The notes: generated from the letters alone by a model not told the origin. A stretch of DNA of 64,000 nt from Clostridiaceae bacterium (GCA_022641775.1 JALCDS010000006.1:1-64000), one strand, 5' to 3'; shown: positions 37,331 through 47,378, counted from the stretch's first letter. Made by a program: numbers and translations.

Positions 37331-38338
37331 TTAAAAGGTTCCGAAGTAATTTTTTAAACCGAATGCAAGCTTTTTGTTTTTGCATAGTTTTTTCAATTTT
37401 GAAATAGCTCTGTTTTCAATTTGACGTATTCTTTCTCTTGAAACGCCATATTGTGAACCTATATCGTCAAGTGTTTTTTTAGTTCCGTTGTTGTCTAATC
37501 CGTATCTTAAAATTAAAACATCACGTTCTTTCTGACTTAATTGATTAAGCATTTTTCTAATATCATCAAAAAGATTTTCTTGTGAAACTCTGTTTTCAGG
37601 TGCGATAGATACATCATCTACAATGAAATCGGCAATTTTTGAGGAATCTTCGCCTGATGTCGCCGGAGTTTCCATACTGATTGTGGATTGTGCAGATTTG
37701 ATAATAGAATTCAATTTGCTGGTTGTAATCCCTAATCTCGCCGCTATTTCTTGTTTTGTAGGTGTTCTTCCCAATTCTGTTGTCAAATCAATAGTTGATT
37801 TTCTGATTTTGCCCAGAGATTCAATCATATGAATAGGAAGTCTTATAATTCTTGCTTTATCTGCAATGGCACGTGTTATTGATTGTTGAATCCACCATGT
37901 TGCATATGTTGAAAATTTATAACCTTTTGTATAGTCAAATCTGCCTGCAGCCTTCATCAATCCCATATTGCCTTCTTGAATCAAGTCAAGAAAAGAAAGT
38001 CCGCGACCTATGTATTTTTTTGCGATACTCACAACAAGTCTCAAATTTGCGTTCACAAGGAGATTTTTGTAAAATTCATCGTGAGTTTCGTATATTCTTT
38101 TTGCGACATCGTGCTCTTGTGCTGATGTCAAAAGCGGAATTTTGCCTATTTGTTGAAGATAAATTTTTACACTATCATCAGAGTTTACGGATTTTAAGTT
38201 TTCTTGAATTTTAGGATCATTTACTGTATCAAGAACGTCCTCTTCCTCATCCTGTTCTATTGGTAAATTGTGGAAATCAACATCCTCATCAGAAATTTCA
38301 TCAGTAAGTAATCCGTATTTTTCAATGTCGTTTTTCAT
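37331..38338 (-). CDS. RNA polymerase sigma factor, sigma-70 family (RpoD/group 2 type)
   Basis: The 335 residues carry an acidic N-terminus, region 1.2 ([28 protein letters not shown]) and region 2 ([74 protein letters not shown]). Region 3 and region 4 ([30 protein letters not shown]) follow. The large region 1.1 of RpoD is missing, so it may be the principal factor in compact form or a group 2 factor as in Cyanobacteria. The gene overlaps nothing and converges on the methyltransferase gene directly. Confidence 0.93.
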   Translation of the reverse strand: MKNDIEKYGLLTDEISDEDVDFHNLPIEQDEEEDVLDTVNDPKIQENLKSVNSDDSVKIYLQQIGKIPLLTSAQEHDVAKRIYETHDEFYKNLLVNANLRLVVSIAKKYIGRGLSFLDLIQEGNMGLMKAAGRFDYTKGYKFSTYATWWIQQSITRAIADKARIIRLPIHMIESLGKIRKSTIDLTTELGRTPTKQEIAARLGITTSKLNSIIKSAQSTISMETPATSGEDSSKIADFIVDDVSIAPENRVSQENLFDDIRKMLNQLSQKERDVLILRYGLDNNGTKKTLDDIGSQYGVSRERIRQIENRAISKLKKLCKNKKLAFGLKNYFGTF

Positions 38339-38388
38339 TGTTGTGAAACTCTCCCTAAAATTAATATATAGTATTAGAAAAAAATAAT

Positions 38389-39141
38389 CTATTTTGTAAT
38401 TTTACTTAACTTTTGACGTACTGTTTCAAAAATAATTGTACTGAAGGCATTTGATACATTGAGAGAATTGAAATCTGTCAACATTGGTATTTTAACTGTA
38501 AAGTCTGCTGCATTTAGTACGGTTTTTGATACTCCCGCATGTTCTGCGCCCATTACAAGTACAAAATTCATATCGGTATAATCAACGTCATAATAATTTT
38601 GTCTTGCACTAGCGTCAGCCGCAACTACCCACCAGTTGGATTTTTTTAATTTTTCTATTGCATTTTGAATACTGTTTACTTTTATTATTGGAATTCTATT
38701 AATAGCACCGGCACTAACCTTATCTACTGTAGAATTTACTTGAACATTTCTTCTGGAAGGAATTATTATTGCTTTTACTCCGGCACAAACTGCTGTCCTT
38801 ATTATTGCGCCAAGGTTGTGAGAGTCCTCTATCCCATCTAAAATTGCAATTGATTCATTTTCATAATTTTCTTTTTCTAAAAATTCATCAAGTTCTACAT
38901 ATTTTATAGGGGAAACATTTGCTATAATACCTTGGTGATTCAAAGAAGAATACTCTTGAAATTTTTCTTTTCCTACAAATTGGAATACTATTCCCTTGCT
39001 TTGAGCAAGTTCTTTTATACTTGTAACTTTTTGGTCAGAATGGAGTGTTCTTAATATCAGAATCTTGTTAATTTCTCGAGTATTTGAATTCAAAGCTTCA
39101 ATTACGGCATTTTTACCATATATAATGTCATTTTCGTTCAT
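38389..39141 (-). CDS. rlmB: 23S rRNA 2'-O-methyltransferase RlmB-like (TrmH/SpoU family)
   Basis: This SPOUT enzyme methylates a ribose in 23S rRNA (G2251 in RlmB). [24 protein letters not shown] is the small L30e-like substrate domain. The knot motifs are [67 protein letters not shown] and [24 protein letters not shown]. The track uses a TTG at 39153. The ATG at 39141 has GAGG six bases upstream and is preferred; it places the start just after the nadA stop. A second SpoU paralog is at 60.0-60.8 kb. Confidence 0.92.
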   Translation of the reverse strand: MNENDIIYGKNAVIEALNSNTREINKILILRTLHSDQKVTSIKELAQSKGIVFQFVGKEKFQEYSSLNHQGIIANVSPIKYVELDEFLEKENYENESIAILDGIEDSHNLGAIIRTAVCAGVKAIIIPSRRNVQVNSTVDKVSAGAINRIPIIKVNSIQNAIEKLKKSNWWVVAADASARQNYYDVDYTDMNFVLVMGAEHAGVSKTVLNAADFTVKIPMLTDFNSLNVSNAFSTIIFETVRQKLSKITK

Positions 39142-39142
39142 T

Positions 39143-40045
39143 TTAAACCTCAAGCATTCTGTTAATACAAATTACAGCTTTTTTTGCAATTTCTTTATCT
39201 ACGGTTATTTCATTAGTTTCATTCTTTAACGTGTTATAAATATCTCCCAATGTGTTAAATTTCATATTTGGACAAATAATGTTTTCTTTTATTAAAATAA
39301 ATTCTTTATCTGGATAATCTCTTTTCAATCTGTCGACGACACCTTTTTCTGTTGCTATTACAAATTGTTTTTTATTACTTTCTTGGGCAAATTTCATAAT
39401 TGCTGTTGTACTGCCGACAAAATCTGCAAGTTTTACGACTTCGTTATGACATTCAGGATGTGCCAAAATAGGTGCGTTTGGGTATTTTTTTCTGGCATTT
39501 ATGATATCATCAGGTCGGATTTGTAAGTGCGTTGGGCAAAATCCAGGATAGGTATGAACGGTAACATCTTCAAGTTGTGTTTCAACATATTTGCCAAGAT
39601 ATGTGTCAGGAACGAACATAATTTCTTTTGCATTAAGACTGTTTACGATTTTTACTGCATTTGAACTCGTACAACAAATATCACATTCAGATTTAACTTC
39701 AGCTGTAGAATTTACATAGCATACTGTCGGCATATTTTTGTATTTCGACTTGAAATCTCTGAGCTGCTGTAAGTTTATCATATCAGCCATACGACAACCG
39801 GATTCCATAACAGGAAGTAATACTTTTTTATTTGGAGAAAGTAGTTTTGCAGTTTGAGCCATAAAATAAACACCTGCGAAAACTATGATATCTGCATCAG
39901 TTTGTGCAGCTTGTCTGCTTAAATAAAGTGAATCTCCTACATAATCTGCAACATTATCAATCTCTACATTTTGATAGCAATGTGCAAGAATAACAGCGTT
40001 TTTCTCTTTCTTTAGTTCGTTTATTTGTTCAATAATATTTTTCAT
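39143..40045 (-). CDS. nadA: Quinolinate synthase A
   Basis: NadA condenses iminoaspartate with dihydroxyacetone phosphate to quinolinate in de novo NAD synthesis, using a 4Fe-4S cluster. Motifs: NAVILAHCYQNVEIDNVADYVGDSLYLSRQAA, VFAGVYFMAQTAKLLSPNKKVLLPVMESGCRMADMI, VCYVNSTAEVKSECDICCTSSNAVKIV, PDTYLGKYV, ILAHPECHNEVVKLADFVGST and CPNMKFNTL, with the three cluster Cys in these blocks. The ATG at 40045 is chosen over the TTG one codon earlier. nadB and nadC are not in the window. Confidence 0.96.
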   Translation of the reverse strand: MKNIIEQINELKKEKNAVILAHCYQNVEIDNVADYVGDSLYLSRQAAQTDADIIVFAGVYFMAQTAKLLSPNKKVLLPVMESGCRMADMINLQQLRDFKSKYKNMPTVCYVNSTAEVKSECDICCTSSNAVKIVNSLNAKEIMFVPDTYLGKYVETQLEDVTVHTYPGFCPTHLQIRPDDIINARKKYPNAPILAHPECHNEVVKLADFVGSTTAIMKFAQESNKKQFVIATEKGVVDRLKRDYPDKEFILIKENIICPNMKFNTLGDIYNTLKNETNEITVDKEIAKKAVICINRMLEV

Positions 40046-40156
40046 CAAAGGTAAATCTTTCTTCTTGAGTTGTAAATAAATGTTAAAATTTCGTCATTTA
40101 TAAAATGTATTGTATAATAAAAAAAGGATTAGTAAAGTATATAAAGAAGAGAGCTT

Positions 40157-41893
40157 ATGGATTTTTTAAATAATATGTTATCAGCTGTAGGAGCATCGAG
40201 TAAAGATATGGTGCATATGTCTGTTACTCCGGGAGTCGGCTTGGAACTGATTGTTCTTGATCAGGTTACTAAAACTGTTAAAAATTATTCTTGCAAGCCT
40301 CTTGACTATGATGAAACGGCTAGAGAAATTGCGGATTATGACCAATTTAAAGAAGCTGCTTCAGCATTGTTCCAGGAATTGCATTTGAATCCAAAATGCA
40401 AAGTTGTTGTAAACTTGCCGACGGTGCTTTTTGGTAGCAAAGAAATTTCGCTTGTTGTCGGAAATGAAGGTGTTACAACTGCTATTACGTCTGAAGTCGA
40501 ACAATCTTATATATTTAAACGTTCTGAACCTGTTGTAAGTTGGGTTGAATCAAATAGCAGTTCAAAACAAGAAGTTAGAACAGTATTTTATACTGCAATC
40601 CAAAAAAATGCTGTTGATAATATAAAAAATGCACTTTCTGAAATTGGAGCTGAACTTGGTAATATTGAAATAGGTTTAACCTCAATTCTGAGAGCCTTAG
40701 AATATACCGATATGGCTGACTCTCAAATGCAAGAAGGTGTTACTTGGAATTTATTATTGATTAGTCCTGTAGGATATTCAATATGTTCTATGGTTGGCAA
40801 AAATCTAATTGATTATTATGAAGAAGCAATTCCGGTAAAATCTTTTGAAGGTGAAGAAATTTACAAGGCAATAAGTGCATCTGCACAATTGACTTTGATG
40901 AGCTATCCTGCAAATTATCTGTATATAGTTTCTGATACTGATGCTGTAAGTGCAGAAGGTTTGGCTAACAAATTACCTATTGACGGTAATCTTCAATATT
41001 TGGAAAATAATAAATTTAAAAAACAAGAATTTTTGGAAGCAAGTTTAGATGTAATTCAAGAAAATGTATTAAGCATTTCTTTAGAGGCTATTGGTGTTGC
41101 GGTTAACAGAATTGTTTCCACCAATTTAAACTTTAATATTTTAGGAGGAGCTGATGAAGGTGAAGTTGACCTTGATTCTCCTGTTAAAATTAGAATAGGT
41201 GACAAAGAATACGAAATTACACCAAAGACTGCGAATATAATTGCAGCCATAATTTCTGCTGTATTGATTATTCCGGCATTATTTTTGATGGTTATAATTC
41301 CGATGTACACAAAAAAACTCGATGCTAAATTACAGGATATACAAAGTCAAGTGCAAGCAACAGAGAGTCAAATTTCTACATTGGAAAAACAAGAGAGCGG
41401 CTCAGGAGGATTTGATCCGAAGACTGAAGTTAAAAAAGTTTTAGATTTTAATAGAACAAAACTTATGTCATATGCGGCTTTAGGTGAGTCTGTTCCAAAG
41501 CACCTTTGGGTAACATATTTTACAGCCTCAGGTGATGGCAAAGTTGATATTAAAGGAAAAGCTTCAACCGTTGAAGATGTTTATGCTTTCTTTAGCAATA
41601 TGAAGGATTCTTTAATAAATGTCGATTTAAGATTGCATAAATTGGAGATGGAATCTTCAAATATTGATGATGTTGTTGGTGCTACATCTAACAAACATCC
41701 GTATTATGTTTTTGAAATAACAAATATGTCTGATGCAGAATTAATTCCGGTAGGTCAGGCTGCAAGTGCTGCAGCGGCAAATGGTGCTGCTACACCTGCT
41801 AATCCTGATGCAAGTTCTGTAAATATGCCACCAATCAGTGGAACTCCGGGTGCACCAGGTGCAGTACCGGCAAGTCCATTACAGGCAAAATAA
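40157..41893 (+). CDS. Type IV pilus assembly protein, PilM-PilN fusion
   Basis: Residues 1 to about 345 look like PilM, the actin-like cytoplasmic ATP-binding protein of the alignment complex (KVVVNLPTVLFGSKEISLVVGNEG...VEQSYIF, GLTSILRALEYTD). A membrane helix at about 370-392 (IIAAIISAVLIIPALFLMVIIPMY), a coiled coil (LQDIQSQVQATESQISTLEKQ) and a ferredoxin-like periplasmic domain (HLWVTYFTASGDGKVDIKGKASTVEDVYAFFSNMKDS) are the PilN layout. In most bacteria these are two genes. The tail is Ala/Pro/Gly-rich. pilO follows after 13 bases. No stop or frameshift lies between the two parts. Confidence 0.85.
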   Translation: MDFLNNMLSAVGASSKDMVHMSVTPGVGLELIVLDQVTKTVKNYSCKPLDYDETAREIADYDQFKEAASALFQELHLNPKCKVVVNLPTVLFGSKEISLVVGNEGVTTAITSEVEQSYIFKRSEPVVSWVESNSSSKQEVRTVFYTAIQKNAVDNIKNALSEIGAELGNIEIGLTSILRALEYTDMADSQMQEGVTWNLLLISPVGYSICSMVGKNLIDYYEEAIPVKSFEGEEIYKAISASAQLTLMSYPANYLYIVSDTDAVSAEGLANKLPIDGNLQYLENNKFKKQEFLEASLDVIQENVLSISLEAIGVAVNRIVSTNLNFNILGGADEGEVDLDSPVKIRIGDKEYEITPKTANIIAAIISAVLIIPALFLMVIIPMYTKKLDAKLQDIQSQVQATESQISTLEKQESGSGGFDPKTEVKKVLDFNRTKLMSYAALGESVPKHLWVTYFTASGDGKVDIKGKASTVEDVYAFFSNMKDSLINVDLRLHKLEMESSNIDDVVGATSNKHPYYVFEITNMSDAELIPVGQAASAAAANGAATPANPDASSVNMPPISGTPGAPGAVPASPLQAK

Positions 41894-41906
41894 CGAGGAG
41901 TAACAG

Positions 41907-42662
41907 GTGAATAAAGAAGATTTAATAAAATTAAAAACGGCATTTATAATATTAGGAGTAGGTTTACTTGTATTTTTGTTAATTATGGTATCCTTGTTCC
42001 CAAAATTAAAACAAATTCCGCAAACTACGAATGATATAAAGACACAACAGCAAACGCTTGATGACGATAATAGAAAGTTACAGGATATGCAGAATGCCGA
42101 AAAGCAAGTTGAGGCAAATGCTGATAATACATTCAAAGCTTTCTTTAATCCTGGAGAATCCGGATTAGATGCTGAGGCCGCATTGGGACTTGAGTTTTCT
42201 GAATTGTTAGCATCTATGCGTCAAAACAGAATAAAAACTCGTTCTATAAACTATGAATATAATCCGTCGGATGATAATTTTGTTAAAAATCTTCCAAATA
42301 AATATCAATCTTGTCGTGTTACGATGGAAATGGTTGCCCATTATTCTGATTTTGAAAATTTCTTACGTGAATTATATAAACATCCACACTTCTTGGAAAT
42401 TTCAAAAATTGAGATTGCACCATATACAAAAAACAAAAGAATTTTGTTAATCAACTTACAAATAAAAATATATGCACAAAAAGATTCATCATCAGCTGCT
42501 GGTGTTGGTCCTACTGCTGCAGGTGCTCCTGCAGTGTCAGGTTCACCTTTGGCTCCTGCTGCTGCTCCTGCATCTCCTGCTGCCGCTGGTCCATCAGCTC
42601 CTGGCTCGTCACATTCAGGTTCGGTTCCTATGCAACCTACAAATGTTGAATCTAACAGATAA
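41907..42662 (+). CDS. pilO: Type IV pilus assembly protein PilO-like
   Basis: PilO pairs with PilN in the periplasm to link the pilus motor with the outer-membrane secretin. The 251 residues have one N-terminal membrane helix (about 9-29), a coiled coil (IPQTTNDIKTQQQTLDDDNRKLQDMQNAEKQVE) and a ferredoxin-like domain (VTMEMVAHYSDFENFLRELYKHPHFLEISKIEIAPYTKNKRILLINLQIKIYA). A low-complexity Ala/Pro/Gly/Ser tail of about 50 residues resembles the tail of the fused PilMN. A GAGGAGTAACAG ribosome-binding site precedes the start. pilP and pilQ do not follow. Confidence 0.82.
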   Translation: MNKEDLIKLKTAFIILGVGLLVFLLIMVSLFPKLKQIPQTTNDIKTQQQTLDDDNRKLQDMQNAEKQVEANADNTFKAFFNPGESGLDAEAALGLEFSELLASMRQNRIKTRSINYEYNPSDDNFVKNLPNKYQSCRVTMEMVAHYSDFENFLRELYKHPHFLEISKIEIAPYTKNKRILLINLQIKIYAQKDSSSAAGVGPTAAGAPAVSGSPLAPAAAPASPAAAGPSAPGSSHSGSVPMQPTNVESNR

Positions 42663-42664
42663 AT

Positions 42665-43519
42665 TTATTCAAATAACGAATAATTAATAGAAAAAACAGA
42701 ATCTTTGTTCTTCAAACATGTTGAACAAAGATTTGTTTCAAGTGCATTTTTCTTTGAAAAATCTTTGAAATTGCTTCCACATCTTCCTCTATGGTCATTA
42801 GCCAAGTATGGACATGTGTAGATTCCGTTTTTTGTTAGAATTCTACCACTTTCACAATCGAGATTATTCCATTGCCATTCTACGGTATCAACAGGTGTAT
42901 TTTTGTCTTGCCAGTTGTTGATTTTTATATTGCTGTTATTGATATCAAAATTTATTTCGTTAAAAATTAATTTTAAATTACTTAGAATTTCTTTTTCATT
43001 CAAATTGTAGTAGTTTGCAAAATTTATTATAGGATTAAATCCATATTTAGTAAGATGTTTGATTGCATGAAGTGTTTGACGAAATGCTCCTCTACTTCTT
43101 ATGTCGTCATTTTTGATTTCATCATAGTGGTTAAGGCTCAATTGAAAAATTATTTCATTGTGTCCTTCATCTTCAACTTTTTTTAAAAATCTTGCTTTTT
43201 TTTCGTTAATAAATGACCCGTTTGTGCAAATACATACATTTGCTCTTTTAAGACACAACCTTAAAATTGCATTGAAGTCAGGATGCGTCATAGGTTCGGC
43301 ACCTGTCAAATATATGGTTTCTATACCTTCATGGATTGTATCTGTCAAGGCTTCTTTTATACTATCGATTGAGATGAAATCTTTTATATTATGAGATAGA
43401 GGAAAATCTATAAAACATTTTTTGCATTTCATATTACAGTTTTTGGCGGTCATTTCAATAAACAAATTTTTTAATATTTTCATTTGGCAGATTGGTGATT
43501 GGTAGATTGTTGTTTTCAT
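42665..43519 (-). CDS. Radical SAM protein with SPASM-like C-terminal cysteines
   Basis: This AdoMet radical enzyme has the cluster motif CNMKCKKC (CxxxCxxC) at about residues 29-36 (counted from the preferred start), TGAEPMTHPDF as the GGE-like motif and a TIM-barrel body. The C-terminal cysteines TCPYLANDHRGRCG and NLCSTCLKNKD could bind a second cluster, as in SPASM/twitch enzymes that modify peptides or sugars. No precursor peptide is evident beside it. The track begins at 43537, but AAGGAG lies inside that extension nine bases before the ATG at 43519, which is preferred. The substrate is unknown. Confidence 0.82.
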   Translation of the reverse strand: MKTTIYQSPICQMKILKNLFIEMTAKNCNMKCKKCFIDFPLSHNIKDFISIDSIKEALTDTIHEGIETIYLTGAEPMTHPDFNAILRLCLKRANVCICTNGSFINEKKARFLKKVEDEGHNEIIFQLSLNHYDEIKNDDIRSRGAFRQTLHAIKHLTKYGFNPIINFANYYNLNEKEILSNLKLIFNEINFDINNSNIKINNWQDKNTPVDTVEWQWNNLDCESGRILTKNGIYTCPYLANDHRGRCGSNFKDFSKKNALETNLCSTCLKNKDSVFSINYSLFE

Positions 43520-43639
43520 AATTAATTGCTCCTTCATTCTATAAAAATTGTAATGAGAAAAAAAATCAAAAAAAATTCGCCATGGGGCTAAAATTTTTAT
43601 AAAATAGTTTATGCTATAATTGAGAAAAAGGACTGATAA

Positions 43640-44893
43640 ATGGATTTTATTGATATTGCAAAAAACGCTAAAGAAGCAAGTTTAAAAATTGCTGATATGC
43701 CTTCAGAAATTAAAAACAGTGCATTGAATTTTATCGCTTGTACCCTTGAAAATAACAAAAGCCAAATTTTTGATGCTAATAAAAAAGATTTGAAAGAAGC
43801 TGAAAATTTGGTCAATGAAGGTAAAATTTCAAAACAAACATTTAATCGTCTGAAACTTGATGATAACAAAATGCGAGATATGATTAAAGGTATTCGCGAT
43901 GTCGCAATTTTAGCTGATCCTGTTAATAAAATTCTTTTAAAAAGAGAGCTTGATAAGGATTTAGTTTTGACAAAAGTAACTTGTCCTATCGGGGTTTTAG
44001 GTATAATCTTTGAATCCAGACCGGATGTCATCGCGCAAATTTCTTCACTTGCAATAAAATCCGGTAATGCGGTGATATTAAAAGGTGGGAAAGAAAGTAT
44101 AAATACTAATAAAACAATTTTAAATCTTATTAATATGGCGCTTTCAATGACCGATGGATTTCCTAAAAATGTTTTGCAACAGGTGTTTACCCATGAAGAT
44201 ATTGCCGAAATGTTAAAATGTGACAAATATATCAACTTAATTATCCCTCGAGGAGGGAATAAACTTGTCCAATACATAAAAGAAAACACAAAGATTCCGG
44301 TATTGGGACACGCATCAGGGATTTGTCATACATTCGTTGACAGTTCGGCGGATTTAGAAATGGCACAAAAAATTGTAGTTGATGCTAAAACTCAATATCC
44401 GAGTGCATGTAATTCAATCGAGACTCTATTGATACATAAAGATTTTCAAAAAAAAGATGAATTACTTGCAAGTTTAGAACTTTCTGATATCAAATTGATT
44501 GATAAACCTGAACGTTGGGATTTTGAATATGGTGACAAGATATTGGCATTTAAGTATGTAGAAAATCTTGATGAGGCAATTAAACATATAAATACATATG
44601 GCTCAGGTCACACAGATTGTATTATTACAAATGACATCAAGAATGCCGAAACTTTTATGAACAAAATTGATAGTGCCGGAGTATATTTTAATGCTTCTAC
44701 CCGTTTTGCAGATGGCTTTAGATATGGATTCGGAGCTGAGGTGGGTATTTCTACCAACAAAACTCATGCACGCGGTCCTGTCGGTCTGGAAGGGCTTACA
44801 ATTTATAAATACAAATTAGTCGGTAAAGGTCAGATTGTAAAAGATTATGTAGATGGTGTAAAAACCTTTACTCATAAAGATTTAGTTTCCTAA
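43640..44893 (+). CDS. proA: Gamma-glutamyl phosphate reductase
   Basis: ProA reduces gamma-glutamyl phosphate to glutamate semialdehyde in proline synthesis, using NADPH. The 417-residue length is standard. Visible are LTKVTCPIGVLGIIFESRPDVIAQISSLAIKSGNAVILKGGKES, the catalytic Cys in TQYPSACNSIETLLIH, GSGHTDCIIT and ASTRFADGFRYGFGAEVGISTNKTHARGPVGLEGLTIYKY. TATAAT (43615-43620) and AAAGGA lie upstream. It overlaps the convergent solute-binding protein gene by 12 bases. proB is not in the window. Confidence 0.97.
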   Translation: MDFIDIAKNAKEASLKIADMPSEIKNSALNFIACTLENNKSQIFDANKKDLKEAENLVNEGKISKQTFNRLKLDDNKMRDMIKGIRDVAILADPVNKILLKRELDKDLVLTKVTCPIGVLGIIFESRPDVIAQISSLAIKSGNAVILKGGKESINTNKTILNLINMALSMTDGFPKNVLQQVFTHEDIAEMLKCDKYINLIIPRGGNKLVQYIKENTKIPVLGHASGICHTFVDSSADLEMAQKIVVDAKTQYPSACNSIETLLIHKDFQKKDELLASLELSDIKLIDKPERWDFEYGDKILAFKYVENLDEAIKHINTYGSGHTDCIITNDIKNAETFMNKIDSAGVYFNASTRFADGFRYGFGAEVGISTNKTHARGPVGLEGLTIYKYKLVGKGQIVKDYVDGVKTFTHKDLVS

Positions 44894-46105
44894 GCTTTTC
44901 CAATCTTTTGCAACTCTACCAAGAGCCTTTTTTGTCGGTGTTTTGCCGAGTAAAATTTCTTGTACTGCAGAATTTATAATTGTATTTACTTCTTTTTGAT
45001 TTCTGTCGGGACGAAGGACGGGATTGATTTTATTCAACTGCTTTGCGCTGATTACACGGGCTTTTGCCATCAAATCATCCGGCTCGTATTTAGTATAAAA
45101 ATCATCTTGTAGTGATTTATTGTTTGTTGCAATAACGTTTGTCAATTTTGCAAGTTCTAGCTGGTTTTGAGCGTTTGTCAAATACAGAGCGAATTTAAGA
45201 GCTGCACTTTTGTGTTTTGCCCTTTGAGGAATAATAAAATTCATCAAAGAAAAATCATTTTGACCGAGTTTTCCGGTGATTTGCGGTGCAACATCAGTAT
45301 TTTTGTAAGTGGATGGTGCATTTTCTTTAATCATATTTAAGAAATTTGCGCCGGCTTGGAAAAATACGATTTTTTCTGCCATATATTTTTCTAATGCTTC
45401 TCGTTGAGTTTGAGTTACTGTTTCTTTCGGAATCAAATCTTTTGCATACAGATTTTTGTAGAAATCAAAAACAGCAATGCTTTCCGGAGAATTTATTTTG
45501 TCAGATGAATTTACGCCATATTTGTTCAGAATTTTTACCATAGTATCGTTTTCGGTAATATTCGGAAGTTGTGCATAAGCACCTGTTTTAGACTTTATTT
45601 GTGGTGAAATTGTGGCAATATCTTCATAAGTTTTTGGTAAACTTACACCGGCTTTTTTTACCAAAGATTTATTATAAATTGTAATAGCGCTTGTCGCGTA
45701 CCAAGGCAAAGAGTATAATTTACCGTTATATTTTAAAGAATTTACGATTTCTTGATTATATTGGGCAATTTCAGGTGTGTTAATTTCATATAATGCGCCA
45801 CGTTGAGCGAGCAAATTTGTAAAATCAGGGTTAAGGTTGATTAAATCAGGCGGATTATCTGATAGAATACTGGCTAAAGTACGTTTTTCTCCTTCAGAAA
45901 ACGGAACATCAATCCATTTTATTTTGATTGTCGGATTTTCTTTCTCAAAATTTGAAATAACTTTGTTCATATACGGTGCAAAGTCGCCCATCTGAAGTGT
46001 CCATAAGACAACATCGTTATTGTCTTTTTGCGGTGTTTTTAGCATAAAAAAGCTCAAAACAACGGTAATTAAAACGATTATTGAAATTAAAAATTTTTTA
46101 TTCAT
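44882..46105 (-). CDS. ABC transporter sugar-binding protein (family 1 extracellular solute-binding)
   Basis: The 407 residues match MalE/UgpB-like binding proteins: VVLWTLQMGDFAPYMNKVISNFEKENPTIKIKWIDVPFSEGEKRTLASILSDNPPDLINLNPDFTNLLAQRGALYEI, then LPWYATSAITIYNKSLVKKAGVSLPKTYEDI. The N-terminus has an uncleaved-looking hydrophobic segment (5-23) and no lipobox Cys, so it is either membrane-tethered or processed by signal peptidase I. No permease or ATPase is beside it; the MalK-type ATPase at the window start is a candidate partner (inference). It diverges from rarA. Confidence 0.92.
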   Translation of the reverse strand: MNKKFLISIIVLITVVLSFFMLKTPQKDNNDVVLWTLQMGDFAPYMNKVISNFEKENPTIKIKWIDVPFSEGEKRTLASILSDNPPDLINLNPDFTNLLAQRGALYEINTPEIAQYNQEIVNSLKYNGKLYSLPWYATSAITIYNKSLVKKAGVSLPKTYEDIATISPQIKSKTGAYAQLPNITENDTMVKILNKYGVNSSDKINSPESIAVFDFYKNLYAKDLIPKETVTQTQREALEKYMAEKIVFFQAGANFLNMIKENAPSTYKNTDVAPQITGKLGQNDFSLMNFIIPQRAKHKSAALKFALYLTNAQNQLELAKLTNVIATNNKSLQDDFYTKYEPDDLMAKARVISAKQLNKINPVLRPDRNQKEVNTIINSAVQEILLGKTPTKKALGRVAKDWKSLGN

Positions 46106-46107
46106 TA

Positions 46108-46137
46108 TTGACCTTTTACCCCTTTTTATATGATATT
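46108..46137 (+). promoter_or_regulatory. Promoter of rarA, probably leaderless
   Basis: TTGACC (46108-46113) with an 18-bp spacer to GATATT (46132-46137); an alternative -10 TATGAT (46129-46134) would have a 15-bp spacer. The ATG at 46146 lies 8-11 bases after the -10, and no Shine-Dalgarno is seen. Confidence 0.5.
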
Positions 46138-46145
46138 ATATTATC

Positions 46146-47378
46146 ATGAATAATTTATTTACGGAATTGGAAAATCAAAATAAGCAAATACCGCTTGCCG
46201 AAATTTTAAGGCCTAAAACTCTGGAAGATTTTTTAGGTCAAAGTAACGTTATATCTGAACATAGCCCGTTATTAAATCTTTTAAAAACTAACAGATTATT
46301 TTCACTTATTTTTTGGGGTACTCCGGGGTGTGGCAAAACGACACTTGCAAGGCTGATTGCTTCCAAAACCAATGCGAATTTTATTGAAATTTCTGCTGTG
46401 ACGTCAGGGGTAAAAGATATAAAAGAAGCGGTTGAAAATGCAAAAGAAAATTTGCGCGCGGGTGTAAAGACAATCCTATTTATTGATGAAATACACAGAT
46501 ATTCAAAAACTCAGCAAGATGCACTCTTGCCACATTTAGAAAATGGTACGTTATTTTTAATCGGTTCAACTACTGAAAACCCGTCATTTCAGGTTATACC
46601 TGCACTTTTGAGTAGGCTTCAAGTCATAAGGCTAAATTCTATTGATGATAATAGTATGAAAAGTATTATAAATAGAGGGTTTGCATACCTTGCGAAAAAT
46701 AATCTTCCTATGGATTGCGAGAGTGGCGTTATTGATTTTATTATCAATTTGGCAAGAGGAGATGCTAGATATGCGTTGAATGTCGTTGAAAATGCTTATT
46801 TTGCGAGTGATTTGGTTGATAACAGACGTAATTTAACGGTAAATGTTATAGAACAAATTTGCCAAAAACGTAACACAAGATACTCAATTGATGAGCATTA
46901 TGATTGTGCATCTGCATTTCAAAAAAGTTTGAGAGGAAGTGACCCTGACGCTGCAATTTATTATTTAGCCAAAATGATTGCAGCGGGAGAAGATCCGAGA
47001 TTTATTGCAAGACGTTTAATAGTTTGTGCTTCAGAAGATGTCGGCAATGCTGATCCTATGGCTTTGAATGTGGCAGTCAATGCATATCGTGCAGTTGAAC
47101 TTTTAGGACTGCCTGAAGGTAGAATTCCTTTAGCGCAAGCCGTTGTCTATGTTGCACGTGCAAAAAAATCCAATGAATCTATTTGTGCAATTGATGAGGC
47201 GCTTTCCGATATCCAATCTGGAAAAGATTATCCTCCTCCAATGAGTTTGAGAGATACACATTACAAAGATGCTTCAAAATACGGGTTTGGAGAAGGTTAT
47301 ATTTATACACATAGTGCTCCTGATATTGAACAACAATTTATGCCGGATGAGCTTGTCGGTAAAAAGTATACCAGATAA
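46146..47378 (+). CDS. rarA: Replication-associated recombination protein A (RarA/MgsA) AAA+ ATPase
   Basis: RarA acts at stalled replication forks and is related to clamp-loader subunits. The 410 residues have LAEILRPKTLEDFLGQSNVI, Walker A FWGTPGCGKTTLARLIA (about 58-66), Walker B ILFIDEIHRYSKTQQDALLPHLE and LIGSTTENPSFQVIPALLSR. The C-terminal tetramerisation part is KSLRGSDPDAAIYYLAKMIAAGEDPRFIARRLIVCASEDVGNADP and YPPPMSLRDTHYKDASKYGFGEGY. Start choice: the only ATG consistent with the family, directly after the promoter. Confidence 0.95.
   Translation: MNNLFTELENQNKQIPLAEILRPKTLEDFLGQSNVISEHSPLLNLLKTNRLFSLIFWGTPGCGKTTLARLIASKTNANFIEISAVTSGVKDIKEAVENAKENLRAGVKTILFIDEIHRYSKTQQDALLPHLENGTLFLIGSTTENPSFQVIPALLSRLQVIRLNSIDDNSMKSIINRGFAYLAKNNLPMDCESGVIDFIINLARGDARYALNVVENAYFASDLVDNRRNLTVNVIEQICQKRNTRYSIDEHYDCASAFQKSLRGSDPDAAIYYLAKMIAAGEDPRFIARRLIVCASEDVGNADPMALNVAVNAYRAVELLGLPEGRIPLAQAVVYVARAKKSNESICAIDEALSDIQSGKDYPPPMSLRDTHYKDASKYGFGEGYIYTHSAPDIEQQFMPDELVGKKYTR

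Noticed and set aside
40105-40156. Full promoter for pilMN
   Set aside because: A TATAAT at 40113-40118 is clear, but no -35 box at 16-18 bp could be read, so only the -10 is noted here.
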